From contig CM038215.1 in assembly GCA_021442155.1 (NCBI GenBank), forward strand, positions 211,352,982 to 211,416,981: a stretch of DNA of 64,000 nt, written 5' to 3'. This document shows positions 37,911 to 51,706 of the stretch, piece after piece; position 1 is the stretch's first letter; each line of letters begins with the position of its first letter. The DNA is from Cymbidium sinense. Taxonomy: Eukaryota > Streptophyta > Magnoliopsida > Asparagales > Orchidaceae. The notes under the pieces are model-generated. The model saw nothing but the letters and a program-made list of their open reading frames with translations. It did not search any database and was not told the DNA's origin. Made by a program: the position numbers and the translations under genes.

Positions 37911-39779
37911 TTAACATTCAAGTACATGTAGAACTACATATGAATTAAGGACAATAATGCTTTACTTCATATACAAACATATATATGTTCATAACTACTA
38001 TCACCCTAATCATTATAACTGATTTAAAAACTTTAGGAAAGTAATTTGAATTTATTAGTGATAATAGCCTCACATATTATGAATTAATCCAACACATGCA
38101 AGCTTACATAAAGGGAACCCATTTCATATTATTCAATCTTGAAAATATGAATGTATGATTCCAAGTGACATACAACATTTAACATGATTAGAAAAGAATA
38201 AGCAAATATAAACATGTGATTTCATTCAACCAAATTAATTCCTAAGGATAATCATATCAAATAAAATCATTTAGAGCAAATCAAAGTTTCTTTAAGGTCA
38301 TTTTTAACTTCATGTTTTGATTTGATTTAAGGATGTGAGAAGAGGTTTTCTAGTCCTAACCCATTCCCATGTTTGTTAATTCATTTGGTTTAATGAAATA
38401 TGATTAAGTTGATTTTATTAGTTAATCAAGTTGCAATATTCATTAAATCCATTACCTATATTATCTTAATATAATTACCCAAATGATTATGAGCCAACAT
38501 GATATGCACATGCATTGAAAATAAAAGTAGCAATGATCCTAAGAAAGGAAAATGGCCTAAAGCAATTAGCTCACAATTAATGGTTAATTAAGCTAAGGAA
38601 CTTAATTAATTACTCTTATAATTTTTACACACATGTGGACTTACCATAATTTCATTAGACTCCCTTAGGTTATTAAACACCTAAAGACCTACCCAAAATT
38701 TAATAAATTAAGTTCTAATGTGATTATGGTTTTAATTTATTAAGTGATTTAATTAGTTGATTAAGCCTTAATTAATTTGATTAAGGAAATAAACTTAGGG
38801 AAATGAATTAGGGAGAAGATCTCAATCCCATTCCATAGGTTCATTCACTGTTGGATAGTGATTAACCACTTAATTAACTGACATTTTATTATTCATGTGA
38901 TTAATTAATGATTAATTGACCTAAGAGAGTAATTAAAGCTTAATTAGTCAATTTTTCCATCAAGTAACAAACCTCGAGAAAATTATGGAAGGCAAAGGTC
39001 ATCCCATTAAATTAACCCATAAAGTTTGGGATTAATTACTTAAGTAATTAATGAATAATTAAGCTAATTAACTTTTCAATTAAACTTTAATTAAGCTCTA
39101 ATTACTATTCAAAATTAATTAAGGATATTTTTAATAAATTATCCTTTAAAATACCTTTAAAATGAGCATTTATTTGTATTTTTATGATTTTTTTATAATT
39201 AGTTATGATTTTATAAAGTTTTAGCCATTAAAACTCATTAATTAAGCCTAATTAACTCTTAATCCCATCGACGCCATGATGAGCTGATGCGATGTGCTTT
39301 CCACATGGCGTCATGAGATTGGTTATTTAAACTTATCCTAGTCAGCACTTGCATGGCAGTGACAGAACGCGCTCTCTCGTGCACCGTTTGATCTAAGATC
39401 AAATAGCTAGATTAATCCCATAGTGCTAAAAGATAAAATCAAATAATTTTATTAGATCTAATTACAACTGTCCATTCTAATCATGCGGAATGGACGGTGC
39501 GTGATCTACCATCATGCGAACGAGGGAGAACAGAGTACGTCCACCATTGCTCACATGATCTAAGCTTACTTGAGCTCGGATCGATCTTAAATTGATCCCA
39601 CTCCTTCACACAAAAGATCCGAAGGAATCCAATGGTCAATATCACACAGGGTGAACATTTTCCTTCAAAAAGCTCTAACAAAATTCTACTCCAAGGTTAG
39701 TTTCAATGGCAAACCTCACCGGAGCTCAAGAAAGGTGTCAAATCTGATTGAGGAAGCTTCGTCTAGTTAAGACGAGGCC

Positions 39780-40163
39780 CTACTGATCAGCACAAGCTCC
39801 AATTTGAGGTGGATAGCTTGGGAGGCTAACACACGAGGCATAGGTAGTTAGTGCTGATTGAAGTTCACCCTCTAACCATGAGAAGCTCGAGAGGCGATTC
39901 ATTCTTACTTGATTAGCCCTAAGGATGGTGTGTGCAAAGTTAATTGTACTATGGTGGAGTTTGGAGTAAATGGAATCAAAGGAATGGCTCCCCAATTTTG
40001 GCTTGAAGAAATGAGAGTGGGGAATGTTGGATGAGCTTGGGAGCTTAGGGATCATCTCTGGCAGCTCGTCTTGGGTAGCTAGGTCTCTAAGGAATGCAAG
40101 TGTGTGAGATTGAGTGGAAATAAGTGGGTGTACACCCCCCTTTCCTTGAATCGGATAGCTCAA
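39780..40163 (-). CDS. 127-codon open frame inside the 5' LTR of element 1, unknown
   Basis: This frame reads in the sense direction of the element and is the longest one in the LTR. It starts MSYPIQGKGGVHPLISTQSH. It is rich in Ser, Pro, Leu and His, without signal peptide, membrane segment or known motif. More than half lies in the segment of about 285 bp absent from the other LTR. It may be chance, or a captured or ancestral LTR sequence. I do not recognise it and would not call it a gene without expression data. Confidence 0.25.
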   Translation of the reverse strand: MSYPIQGKGGVHPLISTQSHTLAFLRDLATQDELPEMIPKLPSSSNIPHSHFFKPKLGSHSFDSIYSKLHHSTINFAHTILRANQVRMNRLSSFSWLEGELQSALTTYASCVSLPSYPPQIGACADQ

Positions 40164-42169
40164 GCTAGTTTGGCTTCTTCATGATGCTTGGTTGTCAGTG
40201 GTGGATAGGAATGGCAGGGATTCCCCTTAGGTGGCTCGGTTTGAGTGGCCAAGATATGGGAGGTGGCTGTCAAGGGGGATAACGGGTGTCCTTGGTGATT
40301 TTAAATACTCTAATGGGGGAGGTTAGGTGATTTTACCTCCCATGGTCTGTGACCCAACCACCCTAAGTCGTTAAGGTGTCCTAGGAGCCTAGGTGGACCA
40401 ATGAGAGGATGCCAAGTGCTCAATGAATGAAAATGACCACTTACATGGGTGATTTTCCGCATGTGATACTCCCAGCCTAAGGGTATCTTGGTCATTTAGC
40501 ATTGGATTTGATTTGGGCAGATTTGAAATGAGTCAAAAGTGAGCTAGCCCAAATTCTATGTGATTTGGAGTTCATTTAGTTAGGTTTGGCTCAATTTGAC
40601 CCATTTGGGTCAAATTGGGTCAAAATGGGTTAGGTTGACTAATTGGTCAAATTAGGTTAAACCAAGGGTTAAGTCAAGTTCATATGATTATTTGGATTGT
40701 GTTGGTATCATTAGTTTGGTTCAATTTTCTTTGGATTTGGTTTTGGTTCATTTGATTTCATTTGGGTCAAATGGGTCAAGTTGACCAAATTGACTAGGGT
40801 CATAGCTTGGTTTGGATTTGGTTGATCATTTGGAATATGTTGTAGGCTTTGGTTAAGTTAAATTTGGATTTGATTATATTTTAAGTTGGTTTGACCCTTT
40901 AGGTCAAGTCAGGTTCAATAGATCATTTCGGTCTAGTGAGTCAATTGGGCTCAATTGAGTCTTTAGTCAACTTCAATAGTCAACTTGGAATTAACTTGAG
41001 CTATTAATTGCAATCAATTTGATTTTGATTTTGATTTGACCTATTTTAGTCATTTAGGTCAATATGGGTCAACTTAAGAAGAGGTTAATGGGAATCAAGT
41101 CATGTTCAAATATTATTTTGTGGTTTACTTGAATATTTCAAGTAAAATGGGCTAAGTTGGGTTTGACCTGGGTTAATTTTGATTTGGCTTGATGATTGTA
41201 GATTTCATTTATATTTGGACAGATGATTGAACGAATAATTGATTTATGAGAAAATCAATTGAATTTGGGTTTTGGAATAAAGGAATTTGGCTAAGTTTAT
41301 GGAGTTGGGTCAAGTGGCTTAGGTTTGGATTTTGATTTAGTTTGATTTAATTTTGATCATTTGAATGTATATTTCATTTATATTTGTGAAAATGATTAAA
41401 GATATGATTGATTTATGAGATAACCATCTGAATTTGAAGTGATTTGAAGATCAATTTTGCTAAGCTCATGGGATTGATTCATAGGGCTTAGGAAGGGTTT
41501 GATTTAATTTGATTTAGCTTGATTTAGTTTTGATCATATGAATATAGAATTTATTTATATTTGAAAAGATAATTGATCTATGAGAGGATCAATTGAGTTC
41601 GATTTGAATGGGATTTTGGCTAAGTTCATGAAATTGATTCAAAGGACTTATGAAGGATTTGGGTTTGATTGTAGATCTTGATTTGGATTTGAGTTTGATT
41701 GTAAGTTTGATAGAGTGATTGAAGGGTTGAATTGATATTTGAAAAAATTAAATGAGTTTGGCTAAGGCTAAGTTCATAAGATAAAATCATAGGGCTTAGG
41801 TTGATCTTGAATTTGGATTTGAAATTTAGTTTGATTGTAAGTTTGAGTTTTGGTTTTGGCTTAAGAAGGTGGACATGGATTGGGTTTAGGCTATAGGGTA
41901 GGTGGATCTCCTTAAGTCCTAAGGCATAGCATAAACCTATGATTAACCCTTCTAAGTCTCCAGGCTTAGGTTAAGTGTTGTCCCAAGTGCTAGAAGTATC
42001 ATATGATTAAGGAAGTCCTAGCATCTAGAATATCCCTGAATTTAAGATGGAAGATTGAGAACTCACTCCAAAAGTGAGATCAACAGAAAGAAAGCATTAA
42101 GACTTATATCTAAATGAAATTAGCCATGAAGTAGCCTAAATGACTAACCAACTCTAAAGAAAAGATCTA

Positions 42170-43610
42170 TAGGAAGACCCTAAAGTTTTCTTTTCATAGA
42201 AAGGATGACACTATGGATACTTACTCCTATCTAGAGGTAATAGTTGGAGAGGATGCTAATATGGATACTTACTCCTAACCAAACTATATGAATTTTAAAT
42301 AGAGAAAGATACCATTGGGGGATATACTCTTATCTAGTTAGCTATTAGAAAGGAGTCTTTAAGGACTTAATTCTAACCTAAATAGCTGAGCTGAGGAAAA
42401 GGGGCTTTCAATAGCTTAATGTTTAATCCTTAAGATTTCACTAATTGGTAGGGATCACATGGACTTAATTCCTAACCTGAATAGTCTATAGGAATGAGGC
42501 CTTCAAAGACTTATTTTCACTCCTTAACTTCTTTTGTTTAAGCTAGAAAAGAGGTCACAAGGGCTTGAATCGTAATATAGTGAAATTCAGCTAACAAGAA
42601 GAAACCTTCAATGGCTTAATTCCAACCTAGATAGCTTGAAAAGGAAAGAGTTTATAAAGAATTAAACCTATCTTTATAAGGACGCATGCTAAGGGACTTA
42701 CTCCTATCTGATTAACTATTAAGAAGGGCCCTGCAATGGCTTAATACCTTCTTTATTAGCTATAATTAGGAAAATGAACTTTAATGACTTGATCTTAAAC
42801 CTTAAATTTTTTTACTAGCAGAAAAGGGGGTCATGATGACTTAATACTAACCATATAGTCTATTTGATATGAAGGGGTCTTGATGACTTAATCCTATCCT
42901 TAACTTTTAGGAAGAATGTCTAATGAGTGACTCACTTCTCTCCAATTAGCTATTAGAAAGGGGCCTTTAATGACTTAATCCAACTTAGATATCTTAAGTG
43001 AAGGAAAAGGGTCTTGATGACTTATCTTTAAACCTCAAATTTTGACTAATAGAAAAGGCGTCTTGATGACTAAATCCTAACCATATAGTCTATTTGATAA
43101 GAAGGGATCTTGGTGACTTAATACAATCCTTGTCATCTGAAGGATGCCTACTAAGAGACTTACTTCTTTTTGGTTAACTATTAAGATGGGGCCTTTAATG
43201 GCTTAATCCAACTTAAATAGTTAAAAATAAGGAAAGTGGTCTTGATGACTTATTATTAATCTCAATTTTGACTAATAAAAAAGGGATCTTAGTGACTTAA
43301 TCTTACCCTAAATAATATAATTCATAGGAAAGGGATCTTAGTGACATAATCCTATCTTATGAATAGTAGGAATGGTGTCATAAAGGCTTGCTCTAAATCC
43401 AAGAAAGATATGAGAAGGGTGCCATGGAGGGCTTGCTCCAAACTCAAGATACATATAGGAAAGGTGCTACGAAGGGCTTACTCCTAACTTATAGATGACA
43501 TGAAAGAGAAAAAATGGTCTTGGTGACTTAATTCCTAATCCCCAAGTCTTTTGACTAATAAGTAAGAGCCATATGCACTTAATCCTAACCTAATCAATCT
43601 AACTACTTGG
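42170..43610 (-). repeat. Tandem repeats of the element 2 3' UTR
   Basis: More than twenty degenerate units of about 50-70 bp recur. Shared words are GACTTAATCCTAACC, AATAGTCTATTTGATA, AGAAAAGG and GTCTTGATGACTTA. The unit differs from those of the element 1 3' UTR. One outlying unit lies beyond element 1 at about 14239. Confidence 0.88.
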
Positions 43611-44600
43611 AGGTTCTAGAATGACTTGCTTGCATTCTTTGATTTTACTAATGCTTCTTACAGATGAAGAAGTTTAGCGAAGAAAATTTAAAAGATTTAA
43701 AGTATTTTTTTAAGAAATAATTGACCCAGTCAATTTTTGACCTATTGTATAATATACCAATGCCATAAGCATGAAATTTTCATCATTTTTTTCTTTTTTT
43801 ATTCAAAGTTATATACAGTTATTTCAGATTTCTAATTCACTTTAAGCAAGACATCACATGGTATTAACCTATGAAATTTACTTTTTGAGCTTGCATGTGA
43901 CTTTCTGGTTCGTGGGCAATAAAAACTAAAGTTAAACAATGCTTCTTAAGTGATGGATATTTTATTGAAACCTTATATAGCATTTTCTTGGTTTCCTTTG
44001 TTGACTTAAATCAATCAAGCTGTAATTGATATGTATTCCATCATTTTTTAATTGATTTATGAATCTACAGTTTATAAGGCATTCTCTTTATTTCACTATT
44101 GATTTGAATTTAATAATGATTAATAAATTTTTTAAAATTATAATTCATATAGTTTTTAGGAATGAATGAGAATTAAGAATAAGCAAGCTATTAAATTTTT
44201 TCAAAGGTATTTTGATATATAATTTTTTTGTTCTTATTACCCCTAGTTAATAAAGAAATTGAAAAGGTTGAATTTGAATTGTTTGAGAAATTAGGATTCT
44301 CTTGATAATTTTGAGATAAATTTTCTTAAGTTGGATTATCATTCTTTAAAAGTTTCTTCGAATCATATTTCATAGATAGCTTTAATAATTTATTTTTTAT
44401 TTCTGTTTGCTTTTGAACCTTTTAAATTATACTAGAAGTTCCCTGAAATTAATGCAAAGGTATAATTTAGGGATCCGCTTGTAGTGATATGATCATTTTC
44501 AAGTAGTAATCACTTTTTTTTTTCTTTCACTTCTTTTTTTAAAGTAAGATTTTTAATATAAGACTTCACTTGATTAAGAGTAAGGCTATCAAAGACCTTG
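43611..44600 (-). other. Unreadable interior of element 2 (expected integrase and RNase H place)
   Basis: By position this should hold RNase H and integrase, but no motif could be read in any frame. About 1 kb separates the repeat array from the RT remnant, too short for a full set of domains, so deletion is likely. Confidence 0.35.
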
Positions 44601-44619
44601 ATTATGTCCCTTTGATAAA

Positions 44620-45010
44620 TTATCCGTACATTTTGAGACTGAATAACACGATCGTGTAATATCTAGTAGAGATTATAAATGCAGTGTTCTTTTTATTTTT
44701 ATAAGTTGTCTTAAATTGATTATATTCAGATAAGGCATCCCTGGATGAGGATAATCTTATGTAAAGAAGCTTTATCGACTTTGAAGTCAAGTACAGTAAT
44801 AAGAAATTCATCTTCAAAATAAAGCCTTGTTCGAGTCTCAAGATTTGACACATGCAGATTTGACCATTTTTCTTCTATTTATATTATATATTCTATTTTT
44901 TGTGGCGATGTTAACCAACCAAGAAGAATATTTTCTTCCCATGTAAAGCCATCATTGACTAGCTTTTAATTTAGCAATATCTTACTTTTTCTTCGAAATA
45001 TGATCGCATA
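44620..45010 (-). pseudogene. Element 2 reverse transcriptase remnant
   Basis: The minus strand reads NDGFTWEENILLGWLTS and EEKWSNLH (about 44865-44960), matching the element 1 stretch IDVGFIQEKKYPIWLAN and KKNGQIH. Next comes VDKASLHKIILIQ, and then DALSEYNQFKTTYKNKKNTA followed by LFSLK (44620-44853), matching the FMDGSSRYNQIKMALED region. The FMD aspartate is kept, but no YVDD box was found. Multiple stops and frameshifts are present. Confidence 0.8.
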
Positions 45011-46470
45011 CGTCAAGAAATTTAGTTTATTGAAATGGCATCAAACTTAATCTTGAGCTTATAAATTATTATATCTAGAGATAAAGGAAACATTTCATTT
45101 TAATTCTAGATAAAATAATCCTTAAGCTCTAAGAATAGCTTGATTTAAGTCATCTCGATCTAACTTGCTAAGGCATGAGCTTATTGATGTCAGTTGTAGA
45201 TTAATTTCTACTGTAAACTTATTTCTCTTAACTTGTCAATTATTGATTTAAGTTCCTCATCAAGTTCTTGGGATGCATTCTAAACTTGAAGGTTATTTAA
45301 GTCTCCAACATATCTAAACAAAACTTATTTAATACTTTAGAGTTCCTTTGAAGAGAAGTCAAAATTTGTACTATTAAGCAATTCTCATCTAGCAATGGCC
45401 TGCAATACTGAACCTTAAGCTAACTTCTTAGTGCCCCTAAAGCTTCATAGCTCTTCTTATTTATGGCTTATATTTGTAGGCCACTTACAAGGGATTGAAT
45501 CTTACTTGATTGAATTTTTGATAGACGAAGGGATAGCTGGAAAAAAAAAATTCATTTTCTTTTGATATTTCTTTATCTTCGAGGTTTACACCTTTTATCA
45601 AATTTAAAGATGATAGTGCAAAATTGATTTATTTTAATTTATTTCTTTTAAGTTAGGGGATACTTTTGTTTAGGGTTTAGGGGCTACCATATTATCAGAT
45701 ATAGAGAAATCGGAGTTAAAGTGCCCACATACTCAGAAAAAGCAGACTTCACCCTTTAGCTCTTGGATATAGTCCTTACATTCTTTTTATTTTCTTTTTC
45801 TTTCTTTCTTTCCTTTCTTTTCTTTTTATTTTCTTTTCTTTTGTCAACATTTCAATAATATTTCAACTTCTGTAAGACATTGCATCTACTATTTTTCTTA
45901 GATATAATATTTGCTAAGACACTCGACACATTCGACTCTTTATCTAAATACAACATTTAGTATAACACTTTACATACTCAATTCTTTTCTTATTTTGAGT
46001 GATCACATTACTTAGTAAGATACTACCTGATTCTTTGACTGAATATAAAATTTGGTAAGGCACTAAGCAAATTTTAAACTTTTATTTTCTTTTTCTCTTC
46101 TTCTTTTTATTTATAGTGCCTTAATTTTACATTTTAGGCTAACAGAAGAAAATGACATTCCTGAGGACTCTAATCTCATGAATACCGAATGAATGTGAAT
46201 ATTCTTTCATAATGATGATTGTTTTCTTCTTCTTCTTCTATTTTTATTTGGGTTGGATAGGACCATCCAAGAGCATTAAAGATGTTCCTGAATTTCTAAG
46301 TATTTCTTCAATGCTTGAATTATCTTCCTCAATCAACAAAGTGAATCAGGTTATGTTTTTCAAGATGAATTTTCAAGATTAAATTTTCTTGAGTTTAAAA
46401 CTCCTTTTCTTTTCTTGATTGAGTCCACATGGCACCATGTCATCAGAATTAGATTATTATTGGGCTTGTG
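45011..46470 (-). other. Element 2 spacer between protease and RT, with pyrimidine tract
   Basis: No domain is readable. The tract at 45780-45850 (CTTTCTTTCTTTCC-like on the +) matches the Lys/Glu-coding tract of element 1 in place and composition, which supports the shared layout. Confidence 0.5.
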
Positions 46471-46479
46471 TATACTCAT

Positions 46480-46545
46480 TTTCATGTATGCTTATAATTG
46501 ATATTGACCGATGCACCCAGATCAATAAGCATTATAGAAAGTTCT
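46480..46545 (-). pseudogene. Element 2 protease remnant
   Basis: The minus strand reads LSIMLIDLGASVNI, matching the aspartic protease active site region (element 1: RVLVDPGTSINI). Surrounding sequence is broken by stops. The short length makes this a position marker rather than a domain. Confidence 0.65.
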
Positions 46546-48400
46546 TAGAATTTTTTGCATTGACTATTATATGAGATTATGTTAAGCTATTTCTAGCAGT
46601 AGATCTTCATCATAGAACCCTAGAACTTCTTTTTAATGAAATACAACATTAAAAAGTTGCTATTTAAGGAACAAAAATTATGAAATTGCATAATGCCTTA
46701 ATTAATAATTCATTTTTTTATTATTTTTATTTTTTTGAGTATTATGATGCTCAATTTTGTAAACAACTTTCTAGGATGGGCAAAAACACTATAATCAAAA
46801 TTTTATGAATAGGATTTATTGTTTTCTTTTGAGATGACTTATTTGTCATTTCATTTTAGTGTTATTTGAGATGATAAAACTCTACCATTTTGAATTTAAT
46901 TTCAATAATTCCCTTTAATACAAAGAGAGGGAGGGTAGGGCCAACTCTGTCTTTAATGGATCTTTGTGTTCTTCTATCAACATATCAAAGCTAAAATTTT
47001 TTATTTAATATTTCATATTTTTCACTTTGAAGGATAGAAGTGTCACTATTAGGACTTAATCTAAGTAGTTATCTCAAGGTCATGAGGTTTGAGAATTATT
47101 TTAGAAAGATCGAAATCTTCATTGATTTTTTTCATTAGAATTTGTTCTTAAAATCAATTAAGACTATCTATAAATTATCAATCATTTAATGGGCGGTCGA
47201 GGATTCCCATCAAAGAAATTAATTTAAATTTATAAGATTACACTTCATTCATTTCAACATTATTAAGAGAATTTGAATCTTCCTTAGTTTCCCTCTTTTT
47301 TTTTATAATGAATAGGAGCAATCATGAAATTTTGTTATATCATTTTTGTTCATCTTCCCTTTTTTTACTCTCTCCTAAACTCTTAATGACTTAGGGTTTC
47401 TAGAGGGTCTAAAAGGGGTTATCTCCAAGTCACTCTCTAGAATAGGTTAATCAGCATAAACAATTGATTTCCAAGTTTCTAGTGGATGTTGGGAGATAAT
47501 TTTATTAAGACTAAAGTTGAATTGCATGTGTATGTTAATTGCCTTCTATAGAGGTAGAAGGCTCATATTTAATTTCCTTGGTTGACCTCTGCCCTAGGTC
47601 AATAAGGCATTCTTTTGTGAATAATTATTCCTCTTTTTTAATGTTCTTTTAAGTTAATTTTATAGAATGCAACTCAAGCTTCAATCATAGTAGAAAAAGG
47701 GGTAATAGGTAATACTATACCTACTTTCTTTAATTTTATGAGTTTTTCTCAAAATGGAAAGAACTTCTTCATTTCAATATACATTCTTAGGTGTTTGCTA
47801 TCTTTGAATATATTAAAACAAAGCGTATCAATTTAAGTACCCTATCTTGACTCTCAATTTTCGGGCTCCCTCGCCCTCCCACTAATGTCATTCATTAATT
47901 GTTGCTTTGACTTTGCAGGTAACATGCCCGCTGAGACATAATAGATCAGTGACCTGACATTTAGAGAAATCAAGAGTAGAGATTTTCAGCTAAGATAAAA
48001 TCAATGACAAAGAGGACCTTGTGATTTTCTTTTCAAATTTTGAAATTTCTTTTCTCAATGATTTGTAATATCTTTTTTTTTTTCTTTTGAAAATGATATT
48101 TCTTTTTTATTGTTGCATGATATTAAATATTTTTTGACCCAAATTAGGTCTAATAGAAATGCCTTTGCTTATTTTGTCTAAATCTTATTGAAAGTTTTAA
48201 GGGGCTGTTCTAGGACCTAGTCATTCAACTGTGATAAATGAAGAGTTCTAGAACCTAAGTTAAGGATGTTGGATAAGTTTTACCAAAGATGAAAGGGAGA
48301 GGCATCCAATGGAAAGAAAGACAATCCTGACCTGTGAGTGGCACAAGTACACTACCGATGTATAGAAAGAAAATTCTATTTCTAAAGATGGAGAGAGGAA
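46546..48400 (-). other. Element 2 leader and gag region, not readable
   Basis: Gag should lie here, but no gag or zinc-knuckle motif was found and no hairpin array like that of element 1 was noticed. The sequence is AT-rich with many T runs. Confidence 0.4.
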
Positions 48401-48403
48401 CTG

Positions 48404-48421
48404 ATCCCAATGAAGTTGCCA
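48404..48421 (-). promoter_or_regulatory. Element 2 primer binding site, mutated
   Basis: The + strand reads ATCCCAATGAAGTTGCCA-like, against TCCCCAACAGAGTTGCCA in element 1. The preceding GATGGAGAGAGGAACTG also matches GATGAAGAGAGGAATTA at 34631. This fixes the boundary between interior and 5' LTR. Confidence 0.75.
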
Positions 48422-50048
48422 TAAAATATATTAAAATTTTTAATTAAAAGATAAATATATTATATGGAAAGATAAACATATTACCCTATAATCGATTTGA
48501 TTACTTAATAAAGACTCCTAAGGTAGATAGGTCTTTGAAACACCAAAGATTTTTCCCTTGAACTACATGAAGAAGTAAAATATGATTTATTTTGTTGTAG
48601 AGTGGGTTCATAGTTCCCTATAAGGGCAAGCCCCTATAGTTAATAACATCTTAAAAAGGGAGGACCTCTTCGTAAAAATACTCTCAATTAAAAAAATAGA
48701 TTTTTATTTCTATAGATTTCAAAGTAGGTATTTCAACCAACCTACCATTGAGCTTTATAATTTTAAGATTAAATTTAATAGAGTTTGAATTGACATTTTA
48801 TTATAAATCTAGTGCTTAGATTCTAGTAACATAAGACTATAGAAATGCCTAGGATTGAAAACTTATTCTTATAAGGATACTTTAAAACCTAAGCCTACAA
48901 GTGATTTTGACATAAGTCAGAGGCTCAACTTAGTTCAACTTTTAGAATTATCGACTTTTTCTCTCAATTAAGAAAATGAACTTATATTTGACTCTTTTAG
49001 ACATATCACTCACCTGGAATGGAATCCAACTAACATCACCTAAGCGATTTTTAAATCCATGAGTTCAGTCTTCATGTTATGTTGGATGGCTAAACTGTTG
49101 TATTTAGGAAAGTGACTAAGAACCTAACTCACTCTCTATCTTTAAGATCATGTTAGGTATGATATGCACTTAACTAATGCAACAAATTTCATTTTTATGT
49201 TTTGAATCATAATTCATTTAATGAATGAGTATTCAATTTATGCCTACAATGATATATAGCTAAAAGCAGTTGTGGGTCAAATCAGAAAGAGAAGGCACAC
49301 TTTCCCAAGAAGGGTAGTCATCCTCAAAAGTCAGATCCCCCTTATGTGTAATGCGTGAAACACCCAATTCAAGGAGTACAAATAATATGCTATCATGTTT
49401 TGGACAAGCTAATTATTTCTAGTAGCTTTTAGGTTGTGTTTATGGATTTAATTAATGTGAGGTTATGAGTTTTTACTTTTATGTTCAATTTGTTTAGATT
49501 TAAGTGGGATAAAAATTTTAGTTTTTCTAGGTGCCTAACATTCTAGGAATTTTATGACAAAAATACAATCACATAAAGAAACATAGAAAAGTAAGTTGTT
49601 TCTATTATGCACCCAAAATAATTCAAACTAATTTAATTGAAATAGAATAAGCCAATAATGACAATGCTTGTACACTCTAGAAAGAAAGAAAAATGGCAGT
49701 GAGTTCTTATACAACCCAAATTTAGAATTAAAAGTTTGATCTATCATAGTATTCTTCCATAATCATAACCTTCACGGGCTTCATAAGGGACCATTGAGAC
49801 CATGTATTGGTAGTATCAACTCCTGCTATTTCTAAATCCCACATATTTTAACCTAATTTTATGATCAAATAATATTTAAAATTTAAAAAATAAATTATCA
49901 AATCCTACAAAATAAATATTAGGAAATGCAAACAGCACTCCAACAGTTATATTTGTAAACATACATGCTTAACATTAGTTGTTTATCAAGTCCACTTGTC
50001 CTATTGGGCTATGCTTAGGGACTTAAGCATACCTTTAAGCAAACAATA

Positions 50049-50050
<2 letters not shown>

Positions 50051-50098
<48 letters not shown>
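50051..50098. repeat. (TTA)16 microsatellite
   Basis: An uninterrupted run of 16 TTA units lies inside the element 2 LTR. Uninterrupted length suggests recent expansion and probable length variation. Confidence 0.97.
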
Positions 50099-50099
<1 letters not shown>

Positions 50100-51644
50100 A
50101 ACAGTCCCTATTTGGCAAACCTTCATGCAAAAAAATAGTGTTAGACTAAAAAGAAAGTCCTACCATCCAGACTAGCAGGAAAATAATATTAGCCATCCAG
50201 TCTAAAATAATACACCATAAAATAATAAAAATATTTCACATCACATCATATAATATCACAAAATATCAACATAACCTAATTTTAGAGTTAGTGACCTAAT
50301 AATCTAGTGTGTGAAGAAATGAGCTTATGTGGTATGACTTTACTAGGCTTTTTAGGTTGGAGTTTTCATGTTTCAAGATTTGTTTAATTTACCATTAGGT
50401 GGTTTCAATTTAAATGATTTATAATTTTATTTTCATTTTTTTCTAATTCAATTTTATGTTAAAGTAAAATTTAAGTTTTCAAGAATGTAGAATAAAATAA
50501 ATTCCACTTTGGGTGGAACCCATTTTATTCAACATCTTAAATCCTAGTAAAATGAGATCTTCATTTTAAGGTGAAGATTCACTCTAAGGGTCAAATTAAG
50601 ATCATAAGTATGTTAATTGACCTCTTTCGAATTCATTTAAGTTGAGATTGATTTATAGTTTACTTTTTCTCTTAAAGTTAGAGGTTTATGTTAATAAGAT
50701 TTGGGGATTTCATTTCTATTTCACTTCTTTTGCTTTAATTAATATTTCTTTAGTTTTATTTATGATCTTTAGTTAAGATTCAAAATTCTTCTTTAATTTA
50801 AAGACCATGTTACCATTATTTAGTTTGATTTTCATTTTCATTTTGAGTTTAATTTGATTCTTTAAATCTTAATATAAACTTATTTAATGTTTTTTTAGTT
50901 TATATTATTTTTTTTATAACTTAGTTTCACATTTGATCTTATGTTTTATTTGATTTAATTAAATGTTCATTTGATCTTATTTATTCTAATTAACTATTTC
51001 TTTGATTTGGATTGATCTTATTTGTTAATTTCATTAATGTTTATGTTTATGTTTATTGGTATTAGCTTGAACGAATCTACTTAATTCATTTAAGTTGATA
51101 TTGTAATTCAAGCTTAGTATAAAGGTTTTTAATTTCAATTAATTAATTGATTTATTAGGAATTTATCAAAATAATAATTTAAGGTTTAATTTTTAATTTT
51201 TTTCATTTCATTAAACCCTAAATATGTAATTAATCAAAATCTTTAACTTTAGAGGGTTAGAAAATTTTCTTCAAGTGTTCTAATATTAATAAAAATGTTT
51301 TAAGTTGATTTTATGTATTTTAATTTTTCTCTATTTTTTTCTAATTTATTATTTAATTTAAATCTACCTAAGAATTAGAAATTCAATAACTTCTAACCTA
51401 AGGTCATTTCACCTTGAAACTTTTATGGCAAGTGAGGTTCCTTGTTAATTTTAAGTTTTCTAAAGTTTTATCATAATCAGATGTGTAATTTAAGACTAAT
51501 TAAATTTTGATTTAATAAAACCTAAATTAAAAGGGATTAATTAGTTTAATTTTCTTAAATTCTCCTCTATAAGATGAATCCATAAAGGTTCATTTAGAAT
51601 TTTTAAAAATTTGGTTGATTTATTATGATTTTTGAAGTTCAGAT

Positions 51645-51706
51645 TAATTAATTGAATTAATTAATTAAATTAATTGAATTAATTAATTAAATTAAATTAA
51701 TAAATT
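51645..51706. repeat. AATTAATTAAATT low-complexity tract
   Basis: Alternating TTAATT and GAATT words form a near-palindromic AT-only tract in the element 2 LTR. Confidence 0.8.

Larger units (their letters stand above)
34673..42085 (-). repeat. Element 1 5' LTR (7,413 bp)
   Basis: This is the right-hand, upstream LTR because gag-pol reads leftward and the PBS sits just inside it. It contains the longer versions of the two segments missing from the other LTR. One of these carries most of a 127-codon open frame at 39780-40163. The promoter should lie in this LTR on the minus strand, but no convincing TATA box was fixed. LTRs of about 7 kb are very long for plant elements. Confidence 0.93.
42086..48426 (-). 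mobile_element. Element 2 interior, resumed after the element 1 insertion
   Basis: On the sense strand the order from right to left is PBS (near 48421-48404), degraded leader and gag, protease remnant (about 46480-46545), RT remnant (about 44640-44990) and 3' UTR tandem repeats (42170-43610), continuing at 13913-14301. The order matches element 1, but decay is much greater: only short segments are readable. Element 2 is therefore an older member of the same lineage, and element 1 landed in its 3' UTR. Confidence 0.85.
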
